Below are positions 33,391 to 41,962 of a stretch of DNA of 64,000 nt, one piece after another. The DNA is from Vulcanimicrobiota bacterium (GTDB lineage: Bacteria > Vulcanimicrobiota > Vulcanimicrobiia > Vulcanimicrobiales > Vulcanimicrobiaceae): the NCBI GenBank assembly GCA_003168375.1, contig PMSI01000001.1, positions 744,001 to 808,000 of the forward strand. The letters run 5' to 3'. Every line of letters begins with the position of its first letter. Position 1 is the first letter of the stretch. The notes under the pieces are model-generated. The model was not told where the DNA came from and ran no database searches. It was given only the letters and a program-made list of their open reading frames with translations. The position numbers and the translations under genes were made by a program.

Positions 33391-34917
33391 ATGCTGACCT
33401 GGCTCGACCAGCGCACCGGAGCGATGACCGCGTTGAAGGACTTCCTCACCGAGGACGTTCCCGGCGGCGCTTCCTACTGGTACGCGTTCGGCAGCGCGAC
33501 CGTCTTCGCGATGATGGTCCAGATCGTGACGGGGATCTTCCTCTGCTTCTACTACGCGCCGTCGACCTCGACCGCGTACGAGTCGACGAAGTTTCTGATC
33601 GAGAAAGTCCCGGCCGGTCACCTCGTGCTCTCGCTGCACTACTGGGGCGCGTCGGCGATGATCGCGTTCATGGCGATGCACTTGCTGCAAGCGCTGCTCT
33701 GGGGTGCCTACAAGAAGCCCCGCGAGCTGCAGTGGGTCGTCGGCGTGACGCTGTTCATCATCACGCTCGTCCTCGGGCTCACCGGCTACTTGCTGCCGTG
33801 GGACCTCAACGCGCTGCTCGCGTCACGCGTGGCGATCAACGTCGCCGGCAACGCGCCGATCCTCGGGCCCGCGCTACTCAACTTCCTGCAAGACGGCAGC
33901 GGCATCAACACGCTCACCATCAACCGCTTTTTCGGGATCCACGTCTGGCTGATGCCGGCGCTGCTGGTCGGCTTGGTCGCGATGCACCTCGCGATCTTCC
34001 GCTGGAACGGCCCGGCCGGTCCGCCGGTCGACGAGGCGCCGAAGCTCAAGCCCGGGCGCTTCTGGCCGGATCAGCTGTTCATGGACACCGTGCTCTCGTT
34101 CGCGATGTTCGTGATCATCTTCGCACTGTCGGTGTTCTCACCGGCCCCGCTCGACGACAAGGCCGATCTGAACAACGCCGTGTTCGTGCCGTATCCCGCC
34201 TGGTATTTCCTCGCCCTCTACGCGGCGCTCGACGTCGTCGGCAACTTCCCGCCCGCGATCGTGCAGATCGCGAGCCTGTTCGCGACGATCGTCGGTCCGA
34301 CGCTCCTGATCTTGCTGCTCTTCGCGCTCCCGTTCATCGACAAGAACCCATCGCGCCGCCCGTCGCGGCGGCCGTGGGTCCTCGCGATCACCGCGCTGGT
34401 GATGGTGGGCGCGATCGGGCTCAGCTTCGTCGGCCAGCGCAACGTCGTCGAGCAGCAGCTGGCGCACAACATCATCGGTCCGAACGCGGCGGTCGCTTCG
34501 GTCGCAAAGACCGGCGGCACGCTCGAGACCGGTCCCGCCGGGACCGCGAGCAGCACCAGCAGCACCGCGACGCAAGGCGGTACGACACCGGTGACCGCCG
34601 GTGCGGGCGCGACGGTCTACACGACCAACTGCGCGGGCTGCCACGCCGCGGCCGGCACGGGATTGGCCGGACAGTTCCCGCCGCTCGCGGGCAACTCGTT
34701 CGTGACCGGCGACAAGAACAAGGTGATCGGCGTCGTCCTGAACGGCTTGAGCAGCAAGATCGAGGTGAACGGCACGACGTACAACTCGCCGATGCCGGCC
34801 TGGAAGGGTCAGCTCACCAACAAGCAGATCGCCGACGTGATCACCTACATCCGCAACGCGTGGGGGAACAAGGGCACCACGGTCACCGAGGCCGACGTCA
34901 GCGCCTACAAGCCGTAA
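33391..34917 (+). CDS. petB: Cytochrome b fused to C-terminal cytochrome c domain
   Basis: Protein of 508 residues. Residues 1-375 are a complete cytochrome b: four-helix haem core (LSLHYWGASAMIAFMAMHLLQ and FGIHVWLMPALLVGLVAMHL carry the haem His residues), then the subunit IV-like part with PYPAWYFL at the Qo site. A Ser/Thr/Gly-rich linker (about 400-425) leads to a class I cytochrome c with CAGCH and a likely Met ligand in SPMPAW. So quinol oxidation and the next carrier are one chain; no separate c1 gene is seen. Confidence 0.93.
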   Translation: MLTWLDQRTGAMTALKDFLTEDVPGGASYWYAFGSATVFAMMVQIVTGIFLCFYYAPSTSTAYESTKFLIEKVPAGHLVLSLHYWGASAMIAFMAMHLLQALLWGAYKKPRELQWVVGVTLFIITLVLGLTGYLLPWDLNALLASRVAINVAGNAPILGPALLNFLQDGSGINTLTINRFFGIHVWLMPALLVGLVAMHLAIFRWNGPAGPPVDEAPKLKPGRFWPDQLFMDTVLSFAMFVIIFALSVFSPAPLDDKADLNNAVFVPYPAWYFLALYAALDVVGNFPPAIVQIASLFATIVGPTLLILLLFALPFIDKNPSRRPSRRPWVLAITALVMVGAIGLSFVGQRNVVEQQLAHNIIGPNAAVASVAKTGGTLETGPAGTASSTSSTATQGGTTPVTAGAGATVYTTNCAGCHAAAGTGLAGQFPPLAGNSFVTGDKNKVIGVVLNGLSSKIEVNGTTYNSPMPAWKGQLTNKQIADVITYIRNAWGNKGTTVTEADVSAYKP

Positions 34918-34923
34918 CGAAGC

Positions 34924-35400
34924 TCACCAGAGCGGGACGCGGGTGATCCCCTTCTGGGTGCGGACGGTGATGTAGCGTGGCGGGTGGACGCTGGTTACGT
35001 TCAGCGGGAGCGCGGTGACCCAAGTCAGCCGTTGGATGCAGAAGAGACCCATCGTCCCCGGGCGCCGGTACTGCACGAGGTTGAACTGCGGTGGGAAGAT
35101 GTTGCCGAGGAACTGCGCGAACTTCGAGGCCGTGCAGGCGTCCTTGACGAGCGCCTGACCGGTCAACCGGTACCCGCCCGGCGTCCGCGCGCCGTGAAGG
35201 TAGCGCGCGTCGAGCGCCAGCGGTGCCACCGACGTCGGCATGCTCTGGAGCTTCGTGGGTCCGGGCGACGGCGCGAGGCTCGCGGGCGGCATCGGCGACA
35301 TCGTCATCACCATCGGCGCCGGCGTCGTTTGCGCGAGCGCGCCGCTCGCGGCGGCGGCAAACATGGTTGCGCCCGCAAGAGCGCACAGGAAACGCTTCAT
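34924..35400 (-). CDS. Secreted hypothetical protein
   Basis: Protein of 158 residues with a clear signal peptide (MKRFLCALAGATMFAAAASG then ALAQ as cleavage site). After a Pro/Met-rich stretch comes a small domain with two Cys (DACTASKFAQFL and GLFCIQRL). No family recognised. It converges on the cytochrome b gene with 6 bases between stops. Confidence 0.65.
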   Translation of the reverse strand: MKRFLCALAGATMFAAAASGALAQTTPAPMVMTMSPMPPASLAPSPGPTKLQSMPTSVAPLALDARYLHGARTPGGYRLTGQALVKDACTASKFAQFLGNIFPPQFNLVQYRRPGTMGLFCIQRLTWVTALPLNVTSVHPPRYITVRTQKGITRVPLW

Positions 35401-35442
35401 GCGCGCCGTGCTTCGCGATCAGGACGAAGCGCCCTACGTCGG

Positions 35443-37101
35443 CTAGCCCGGCGGACACCGGGGGCCGGCGACGCGGATCAGCGCCGCGCGAGGGTGCAGT
35501 GTCGACGGCGCCTCCATGACGATCTCCGCAGTGCGCCGCAGCGATCTGGCCAGCTCGGTGAGCCGCTCGGCGTCCTGAGGCCGGGTGACCACCCAGGCTC
35601 CGCCGTTCGCGCAGACGGTCGAGACGAAGCCGGCGTTGTTCTTGATGTCGCGCACCGGCGGGAGCGTGTAGAAGATCAAGCCGTTGCCGCCGCTCACCCC
35701 GCCGATCGCAATCACGTCACCGGGCTTGCGATTCGCGTCGATCGTGCGCGCGATCGGCGGGATCGGCTTGAGCGGCTCGGCGGCCGGTTCGGCGACCAGC
35801 GCGATGAACAGCACGAGCGCGCCGCTGGTGAGCGCAAGCACGTACGGCGACCAGGGCGCGGTGCTGCGGCGCGCGATCGCGACGACCGTCAGCACCGAAC
35901 CGGCCAGCATTGCGATGCCGAGGAACAGCAGCTGGTGGTTCAGCACCGCGAGGTCGACGTCGAGGCGGTTGCTGCGTGAAAATGCGCCGATCGCGAACGC
36001 GACGCAGCCGACGAACACCGGGATCGTCGCCGCGGAGATCACTGCGGCGCGCCGGTCCGCGCCGTTGCGCACACGCTCGAACCACAGCGCGACCAGAATC
36101 GCCAGCGCCGGCAAGATCATCGCGACGTAGTTCGGCAGCTTCGTGCTCGCGAACGTGAAGAACGCGAACGGTACGACGGTCCAGACCAGCGCGAGGCGCG
36201 CGAAGCCGCCCTCGGCGCGGCGGGCGTCGGCGAGCGCGGCGGCGGCGGCGACCGGGACGAACGCGATCCACGGGAAGAAGCCGAGGATCACGACCGGGAG
36301 GTAATACCACACCGGACCGGTCTGGTTCTCGATCACCCCGGTGTACCGGCCGAACGTGTAGTGCCCGATCAGCTCGGCGATCGCGCCCGGACCGACGCGC
36401 ATGCCCAGTGCGACGAACCACGGCAACGTCGCGCCGACGAACACCGCCGACGCGAGCAGCATCGCACCGAACCGCGGGCCGGCGATCCGGCCCGCGCGAC
36501 GCTCCCACAGCAGCCAGACGCCGACGACCAGCACGGTGATCACGGGCGCCACCGGGCCTTTTGCGAGCGTTCCGACCGCCAATGCGAACGCGCCGCAGAC
36601 GAACGCGGTGTCGCGCCGGCGCGCGCTGCCCGACGGTTCGAACGCGCGGTACCACCACAGCACCGCGGCCGCGATCGAGAAGTCCAGCAGGGCGTCCATG
36701 ATCGCGAGCCGCCCGACGATCGCCTGCATCAGGCTCGTCGAGAGGACGATCGCGGCGATCATCCCCGCGCGCTCGCCGGCGATCCGTGCCGTCGCGTAAC
36801 CGACCGCGCCGCCCATCGCGATCGTCGCGAGCGCCGACGGGAGCCGCAGCGCGAACGTGCCGGCGCCGAACAGCTTGGCGAAGAATGCTGCGATCCAGAA
36901 GTAGAGCGGCGGCTGCACGAACCAGGGCTGGCCGTTGAGATGCATCACGACCCAGTCGCGCGAGAGCAAGATCTCCCGCGCGACCTCACCGTAGGCCGTC
37001 TCGCTGTTGTCCCAGAGCGTACCGACGCCGAGCCCCGGCAGGGTGACGAGCGCGGCGAAGAGCGCGCCGAGTAGCGCCGCGCGCGCGGGGACGGATCGCA
37101 T
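35443..37101 (-). CDS. GT39/ArnT-like membrane glycosyltransferase
   Basis: Polytopic GT-C protein of 552 residues, about 12 helices. The first periplasmic loop LWDNSETAYGEVAREIL has the acidic pair of the PMT/ArnT family, and HLNGQPWFVQPPLYFWIAAF is the usual next motif. These enzymes move sugars from polyprenyl phosphates onto lipid A, proteins or other lipids; the acceptor is unknown. ATG 37101 is chosen because upstream sequence is antisense to the haem operon, which starts 20 bases away on the other strand. Confidence 0.83.
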   Translation of the reverse strand: MRSVPARAALLGALFAALVTLPGLGVGTLWDNSETAYGEVAREILLSRDWVVMHLNGQPWFVQPPLYFWIAAFFAKLFGAGTFALRLPSALATIAMGGAVGYATARIAGERAGMIAAIVLSTSLMQAIVGRLAIMDALLDFSIAAAVLWWYRAFEPSGSARRRDTAFVCGAFALAVGTLAKGPVAPVITVLVVGVWLLWERRAGRIAGPRFGAMLLASAVFVGATLPWFVALGMRVGPGAIAELIGHYTFGRYTGVIENQTGPVWYYLPVVILGFFPWIAFVPVAAAAALADARRAEGGFARLALVWTVVPFAFFTFASTKLPNYVAMILPALAILVALWFERVRNGADRRAAVISAATIPVFVGCVAFAIGAFSRSNRLDVDLAVLNHQLLFLGIAMLAGSVLTVVAIARRSTAPWSPYVLALTSGALVLFIALVAEPAAEPLKPIPPIARTIDANRKPGDVIAIGGVSGGNGLIFYTLPPVRDIKNNAGFVSTVCANGGAWVVTRPQDAERLTELARSLRRTAEIVMEAPSTLHPRAALIRVAGPRCPPG

Positions 37102-37120
37102 CTGCTGGAAGATAAGGCTT

Positions 37121-39046
37121 GTGTACCCCGTCGCCCTCTCGGTTCGCGGCCGGCGCGCCCTCGTCGTGGGTGGCGGCGCGGTCGCCGAGCGCAAGGTTCG
37201 AGGCCTCCTCGATGCGCACGCCGACGTCGCCGTCGTCGCGCCGTCGCTGGTGCCGGGCCTCGCCGCGCTCGCCGCAGCGGGGACGATCCGCTGGGAAGCA
37301 CGTGGGTACGCCCCGGGCGACGTGGCCGGTGCGTGGCTCGCCTTCGCGGCGACCGGCGACGAGGGGACCAACGCCGCGGTCGTCGCCGACGCGCACGCAG
37401 CGGGGGTCCTGGTCAACGATGCCGCCGACGCGGAGCGCGGCGACTTCGCCACGCCGGCGGTCCACCGGGCCGGACCGCTGACGGTCACCGTCGATTCAGG
37501 CGGGCTCGCGCCCTCGTTCACCAAGCGCGTCCGGGACGAGCTCGCGCTGCAGTTCGACGCGCGGTACGGGCGCGCCGCCGCGACGCTCGGAGCGCTGCGC
37601 GAGCGCGTGATGATCGTCGTCCCGCGCGAACAGCGGGCGGCCGTGATGCAGCACTTCGCCGCGCGCGACATCGAGGATCTTGCGGCGATGCCGGCCGGCG
37701 CGGTCGAGCACGAGGTCGAGCGCGCGGCGGAGACGCTCGCCGGTGTGATCCCGCGCGCCGACACACCGCTCGTGTGCGCGACGCGCGCCAGCCGGCTCGC
37801 GATGACCCAGAGCCGCAACGTGATGGCCGTGCTCGCCCGAGCCGGCCTCGCCTCGACGGTTCTCGAGGTGACGACCAGGGGCGACGCGGTGCAGGACCGC
37901 TCGATCGCGGCGATTGGAACCGACAACGTCTTCGTCAAGGAGTTGGAGCTGGCACTGCGCGAGCGCCGCGCCGACTACGCGGTCCACTCGTGCAAGGATC
38001 TTCCGAGCACGCTCCCGGCCGACATGACCCTGGCGGCGGTGACCGCCCGCGAGGATCCCCGCGACGCGTTCTGTTCGGAGCGCTATCCGACGCTGGCCGA
38101 CCTCCCGCCCGGCGCCCGGCTCGGCACCTCGTCGCCCCGGCGGCGGGCCCAGCTCCGCGCGCTGCGAGGTGACCTGGTGTATGACGACGTGCGGGGCAAC
38201 GTGGATACGCGGCTGCGCAAGCTGCGCGATGGGCAGTACGACGCGATCGTGCTGGCCTGCGCCGGGATGAACCGCCTCGGCCTGCGCGCTACGCACACCG
38301 TCCCGTTCCCGGTCGACGTCGTGACGCCGTCGGTCGGCCAAGGCGCGCTCGGGATCGAGACGCGCCAGGGCGACCCGCTCGCTCCCCGGCTGGACGCGCT
38401 CCTGGGCGACGGCCCGAGTTCGATCGCGGTACGTGCCGAACGGGCGTTCCTGCGGACGCTGCGCGGCGGCTGCCAGGCGCCGATCGGATGCCACGCAACC
38501 TGGAGCGCCGGGCGCTTCCGGCTCATCGGAGCGATCGCCGCCCCCGACGGCAGCCAGGTGGTGCGCGGGCAGCGCGACGCCGCGATCGAGCTCGGCGACC
38601 TGGCATCCGCAGAGGCGATCGCTGCCGGCCTGGCGATCGAGCTGCTGGCGGAAGGCGGCGCCGCCCTCCTCGGCGGGGGGCCGCTCAGCGGCCGTATCTT
38701 CCTGTTGCCACGCACGCAGAACCGCCCGAGCCGGATCGCGCCGGCGTTGCGGGACGCCGGCGCCGAAGTGGTCGAGGCGCCGGACAGCGCGGCGGCGGTC
38801 GCGGCGCTCGGCGGCCGCATCCCGACGGTCATCCTCTTCCCGTCGTCCGGCTCGGTCGACGCGATCACCGACTACCTCGGGCGCCTGCGCGAGCACGGAC
38901 ACCGTCCGGTGGTCGCCGCGATGGGCCCGTCGTCGTCGCAGACGGCGGGCGCGCACGGCTGGCCGCCGGACGTCGTTGCACCCTCCGCCGAGATCGGAGC
39001 GTTCGTACAAAGCGTGACGCGTTTCGTGTTGGAGAACGGCGCATGA
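37121..39046 (+). CDS. hemC: SirC-HemC-short HemD fusion protein
   Basis: Protein of 641 residues with three tetrapyrrole domains. Residues 1-205: precorrin-2 dehydrogenase/ferrochelatase type, NAD site GGGAVAERKV. Residues 216-518: porphobilinogen deaminase with TRASRLAMTQ, VHSCKDLPS and Cys451 in GGCQAPIG, which holds the dipyrromethane cofactor. Residues 524-638: a condensed uroporphyrinogen-III synthase-like part (GRIFLLPRTQNRPSRIAPAL, then FPSSGSVDAITDYL), about half normal length. GTG 37121 after ATAAGG. First gene of the haem operon; hemB starts inside its stop. Confidence 0.9.
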   Translation: MYPVALSVRGRRALVVGGGAVAERKVRGLLDAHADVAVVAPSLVPGLAALAAAGTIRWEARGYAPGDVAGAWLAFAATGDEGTNAAVVADAHAAGVLVNDAADAERGDFATPAVHRAGPLTVTVDSGGLAPSFTKRVRDELALQFDARYGRAAATLGALRERVMIVVPREQRAAVMQHFAARDIEDLAAMPAGAVEHEVERAAETLAGVIPRADTPLVCATRASRLAMTQSRNVMAVLARAGLASTVLEVTTRGDAVQDRSIAAIGTDNVFVKELELALRERRADYAVHSCKDLPSTLPADMTLAAVTAREDPRDAFCSERYPTLADLPPGARLGTSSPRRRAQLRALRGDLVYDDVRGNVDTRLRKLRDGQYDAIVLACAGMNRLGLRATHTVPFPVDVVTPSVGQGALGIETRQGDPLAPRLDALLGDGPSSIAVRAERAFLRTLRGGCQAPIGCHATWSAGRFRLIGAIAAPDGSQVVRGQRDAAIELGDLASAEAIAAGLAIELLAEGGAALLGGGPLSGRIFLLPRTQNRPSRIAPALRDAGAEVVEAPDSAAAVAALGGRIPTVILFPSSGSVDAITDYLGRLREHGHRPVVAAMGPSSSQTAGAHGWPPDVVAPSAEIGAFVQSVTRFVLENGA

Positions 39047-40068
39047 TCCAAGCTCAGGATGACAGCGCATCGGCTCAGGATGACAAAACGCGGCTGATCG
39101 CACGGCCGCGGCGCCTGCGCACGAGCCCGGCGATGCGCGCGCTGGTGCGCGAAACGCGGGTGAATCACGACGGCCTCGTGCAGCCGCTCTTCGTCGTCCC
39201 CGGCAGCGGCGTCGTCCAGCCGATCGGTTCGATGCCGGGCGTCTCGCGGTATTCGGTCGACGCGGTGGTCCGTGAGTGCCGCGAGCTCGACGCCGCGGGC
39301 GTGCGCGCCGTGCTGCTCTTCGGAATCCCCGATGCCGCCGAGAAAGACGCATACGCGACGGTGAACCACGATCCGAACGGGATCGTGCAGCGTGCGGCGT
39401 GTGCGATCAAAGAGGCGCTGCCGCACCTGCTGGTGATCGCCGACCTCTGCAACTGCGAGTACACCGACCACGGCCACTGCGGGATCCTCGACCCGTCGGG
39501 GGACGTCGACAACGATCGTACGCTCGAGGTGCTCGCGAAGACCGCGCTGACGTACGCGCGCTCCGGGGTCGACATCGTCGCGCCGTCGGACATGATGGAC
39601 GGGCGCGTCGGGGCGATCCGGCGCGCGCTCGACGGCGACGGCTTCACCAAGACCGCGATCATGTCGTATGCGGCGAAGTACGCGTCGGCGTTCTACGGCC
39701 CGTTCCGCGAAGCGGCGGACTCGACGCCCTCGTTCGGCGACCGTCGCAGCTATCAGATGGACCCCGCGAACGTGCGTGAGGCGCTCAAAGAGGTCCGGCT
39801 CGACATCGAAGAAGGCGCCGACATCGTGATGGTCAAGCCGGCGATGGCGTACCTCGACGTCGTGCGCGCGGTCCGCGAAACGACCGATCTCCCGGTCGCG
39901 GTGTACCACGTCAGCGGCGAGTACTCGATGATCAAGGCGGCGGCGGAACGCGGCTGGATCGACGAAGAGCGCGCCGTCGACGAGACCTTGACGGCGATCG
40001 CGCGCGCCGGCGCAGACGTGATCATCACCTACTTCGCGAAAGACTATCTGCGCCGGGTGCGCGTGTGA
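39043..40068 (+). CDS. hemB: Delta-aminolevulinic acid dehydratase
   Basis: Joins two 5-aminolevulinates to porphobilinogen. 341 residues. The zinc site CNCEYTDHGHCG, the two active lysines in FTKTAIMSYAAKYASAFYGP and VMVKPAMAYLD, are present. The first 15 residues (IQAQDDSASAQDDK) are encoded by two copies of GCTCAGGATGACA and are probably not functional; the enzyme proper starts near RPRRLRTSPAMR. ATG overlaps the previous stop by 4 bases; GGAG lies 8 bases upstream. Confidence 0.95.
   Translation: MIQAQDDSASAQDDKTRLIARPRRLRTSPAMRALVRETRVNHDGLVQPLFVVPGSGVVQPIGSMPGVSRYSVDAVVRECRELDAAGVRAVLLFGIPDAAEKDAYATVNHDPNGIVQRAACAIKEALPHLLVIADLCNCEYTDHGHCGILDPSGDVDNDRTLEVLAKTALTYARSGVDIVAPSDMMDGRVGAIRRALDGDGFTKTAIMSYAAKYASAFYGPFREAADSTPSFGDRRSYQMDPANVREALKEVRLDIEEGADIVMVKPAMAYLDVVRAVRETTDLPVAVYHVSGEYSMIKAAAERGWIDEERAVDETLTAIARAGADVIITYFAKDYLRRVRV
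39052..39085. repeat. Two tandem GCTCAGGATGACA units within hemB start
   Basis: GCTCAGGATGACA at 39052-39064 and again at 39073-39085, 21 bases apart, so both are read in the same frame as AQDD. The unit is close to the GCTCAGGAC core of the junction repeats of this operon. Confidence 0.7.
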
Positions 40069-40649
40069 GCTTGGCCGGCGTCTGCATCTTGGCAGGGGGT
40101 GAGGCGACACGATTGCCGGGGAAGCTGTCGATGTCGGTCGGCGACGTGCCGATGCTGGTGCGTGTGTACCGCAACGTCTCGCCGGGGCGCGACACGTGGC
40201 TCTCGACGAAGGGACCGCTCCCCGACGAGATCGCCGCCCACGTCGACGCGCCGCAGGTCATCGACCGCTGGCCGCTGCGCGGACCGCTCTCCGGCCTGCT
40301 CTCGACGCTGAGCGAGATGCGCAGCGAATGGGTGTTCGCGGTCGCGGGCGATGCGCCGTTCGTCGATGCGGCGTTCATCGACCGGCTCGAAGCGCACGTC
40401 ACGCCGCAGTACGACGCGATCGTTCCGATGCACGATGAGAACACGAAACGTATCGAGCCGCTCGCCGCGCTCTACCGGCGCGACGCGTTCCTGCGCGAAG
40501 GGATGCCGGTGCTGCTGAGCGGCGACGGCGCGCTGCGGCTCGTGATCGACCGTCTGCGTGCACGGTTCGTCCCGGTGCGCGACGAGCGCGCGTTCGCGAA
40601 CGTCAACACGCCGGACGACTACGCCAAGATCCGCGAGGCGCTCACGTGA
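40065..40649 (+). CDS. mobA: MobA-like molybdenum cofactor guanylyltransferase
   Basis: NTP-transferase fold protein of 194 residues. CILAGGEATRLPGK is the nucleotide loop, VIDRWPLRGPLSGL and VAGDAPFVD the metal and substrate motifs. MobA adds GMP to molybdopterin. Its place in a haem operon is odd, but GTGA overlaps on both sides (with hemB and hemL) show it is an integral member. Another nucleotidyltransferase role is possible because the LAGGxSxRMG motif is LAGGEATRLPG. Confidence 0.8.
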   Translation: MSLAGVCILAGGEATRLPGKLSMSVGDVPMLVRVYRNVSPGRDTWLSTKGPLPDEIAAHVDAPQVIDRWPLRGPLSGLLSTLSEMRSEWVFAVAGDAPFVDAAFIDRLEAHVTPQYDAIVPMHDENTKRIEPLAALYRRDAFLREGMPVLLSGDGALRLVIDRLRARFVPVRDERAFANVNTPDDYAKIREALT

Positions 40650-41962
40650 AGCGCGAGCGTTCCGAGGCCGCGTTCGAGGCCGCGAAACGGGTGATCCCCG
40701 GCGGGGTGAACTCGACGGTGCGCGCGTTCAAGGCGGTCGGCGGAACGCCGGTCTTCATCCGCGAGGCGAAGGGCGCGTACCTGACCGACCTCGACGGGAA
40801 CCGCTATCTCGACTACGTGCTCTCCTGGGGACCGATGATCGCCGGGCACGCGCATCCGGACGTCGTCGACGCGCTGCGCGGCGCCGCGGGACGCGGAACG
40901 TCGTACGGGACGCCGACCGAGTACGAGACCGAGCTCGCCGAGCTGATCGTCGCCGCCGTCCCGTCGGTCGAGAAGGTCCGCTTCTGCTCGTCGGGGACCG
41001 AGGCGACCGCGAATGCCGTGCGCCTCGCGCGCGGCTACACGGGGCGCGACAAGTTCGTGAAGTTCGAGGGCTGCTATCACGGCTCGGCCGATCCGTTCTT
41101 GATCGCGGCCGGCTCGAGCGCGCTGACGATGGGCGTGCCGAACTCGAAGGGAGTGCCGGCGGGTACGGCGCGCGACACGATCATCGTCCCTTTCAACGAC
41201 GCTGCCGCGGTCCGGGCTGCCTTCGAGCACAACCCCGGCGAGATCGCCGCGGTGATCGTCGAGCCGTATGTTGGGAACATGGGGCTCGTGCTCCCCGTCC
41301 CGGGCTTCCTTCACGCGCTCCGCACGCTGACGCGCGAAAACGGCGCTCTGCTGATCTTCGACGAGGTCATGACCGGGTTTCGCGTCGCGTACGGCGGCGT
41401 GCAGGCCCGCGAGGGGGTGCTCCCGGATCTGACGACCCTCGGCAAGGTGATCGGCGGCGGCCTCCCGGTCGGCGCGTTCGGCGGGAGCGCCGAGATCATG
41501 GACCGGCTGACCCCGGACGGCGACGTCTTCCAGGCCGGGACGCTGTCGGGGAACCCGATCGCGATGGCGGCCGGGCTCGCCACCCTGCGGCTGCTCTCCG
41601 AGGCCACCTACGTGCATCTCGAAGCGCTCGCGATGCGTCTCATCGACGGGATGGCAGAGGTGTTTGCTCGGCGCGGGGTTCCACACTCGACGGCCGCCGC
41701 GGGTTCGATGGCCGGGTTCTTCTTCGCCGATGGTCCGGTGACCGATCTGGCCGGCGCGAAGCGCGCCGACACGGCGCTCTACGGCGGCTTCTTCCACGCG
41801 ATGCTCGATCGCGGCGTCTATTTTGCTCCCTCGCAGTTCGAGGTGGCCTTCCTCTCGCTCGCCCACACTCAGGCCGAGATCGACCGGACCGTCGCGGCCG
41901 CCGACGACTCGCTCGCAGAGGTGTTGGCCCTTCGACAGGCTCAGGACAGTCAGTGCCGCTAG
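40646..41962 (+). CDS. hemL: Glutamate-1-semialdehyde 2,1-aminomutase
   Basis: PLP enzyme of the C5 pathway, 438 residues, turning glutamate semialdehyde into 5-aminolevulinate. VIPGGVNSTVRAFKAVGGTP at the start, CSSGTEATANAVRLAR, LIFDEVMTGFRV and the PLP lysine in TTLGKVIGGGLPVGAFGG. The last residues LRQAQDSQCR come from the junction repeat at 41926 and extend the protein by about 9 residues. GTG start overlaps the mobA stop. Confidence 0.95.
   Translation: MKRERSEAAFEAAKRVIPGGVNSTVRAFKAVGGTPVFIREAKGAYLTDLDGNRYLDYVLSWGPMIAGHAHPDVVDALRGAAGRGTSYGTPTEYETELAELIVAAVPSVEKVRFCSSGTEATANAVRLARGYTGRDKFVKFEGCYHGSADPFLIAAGSSALTMGVPNSKGVPAGTARDTIIVPFNDAAAVRAAFEHNPGEIAAVIVEPYVGNMGLVLPVPGFLHALRTLTRENGALLIFDEVMTGFRVAYGGVQAREGVLPDLTTLGKVIGGGLPVGAFGGSAEIMDRLTPDGDVFQAGTLSGNPIAMAAGLATLRLLSEATYVHLEALAMRLIDGMAEVFARRGVPHSTAAAGSMAGFFFADGPVTDLAGAKRADTALYGGFFHAMLDRGVYFAPSQFEVAFLSLAHTQAEIDRTVAAADDSLAEVLALRQAQDSQCR
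41926..41950. repeat. Junction repeat, hemL/hemA
   Basis: GGCCCTTCGACAGGCTCAGG followed by ACAGT. It encodes LRQAQD at the end of HemL and, through its AGGA, supplies the ribosome site 6 bases before the hemA GTG. Confidence 0.75.

Noticed and set aside
37102-37938. N-terminal extension of the GT39 gene to 831 codons
   Set aside because: This part is antisense to the SirC-HemC fusion and has no membrane or GT-C features; ATG 37101 gives a normal start.
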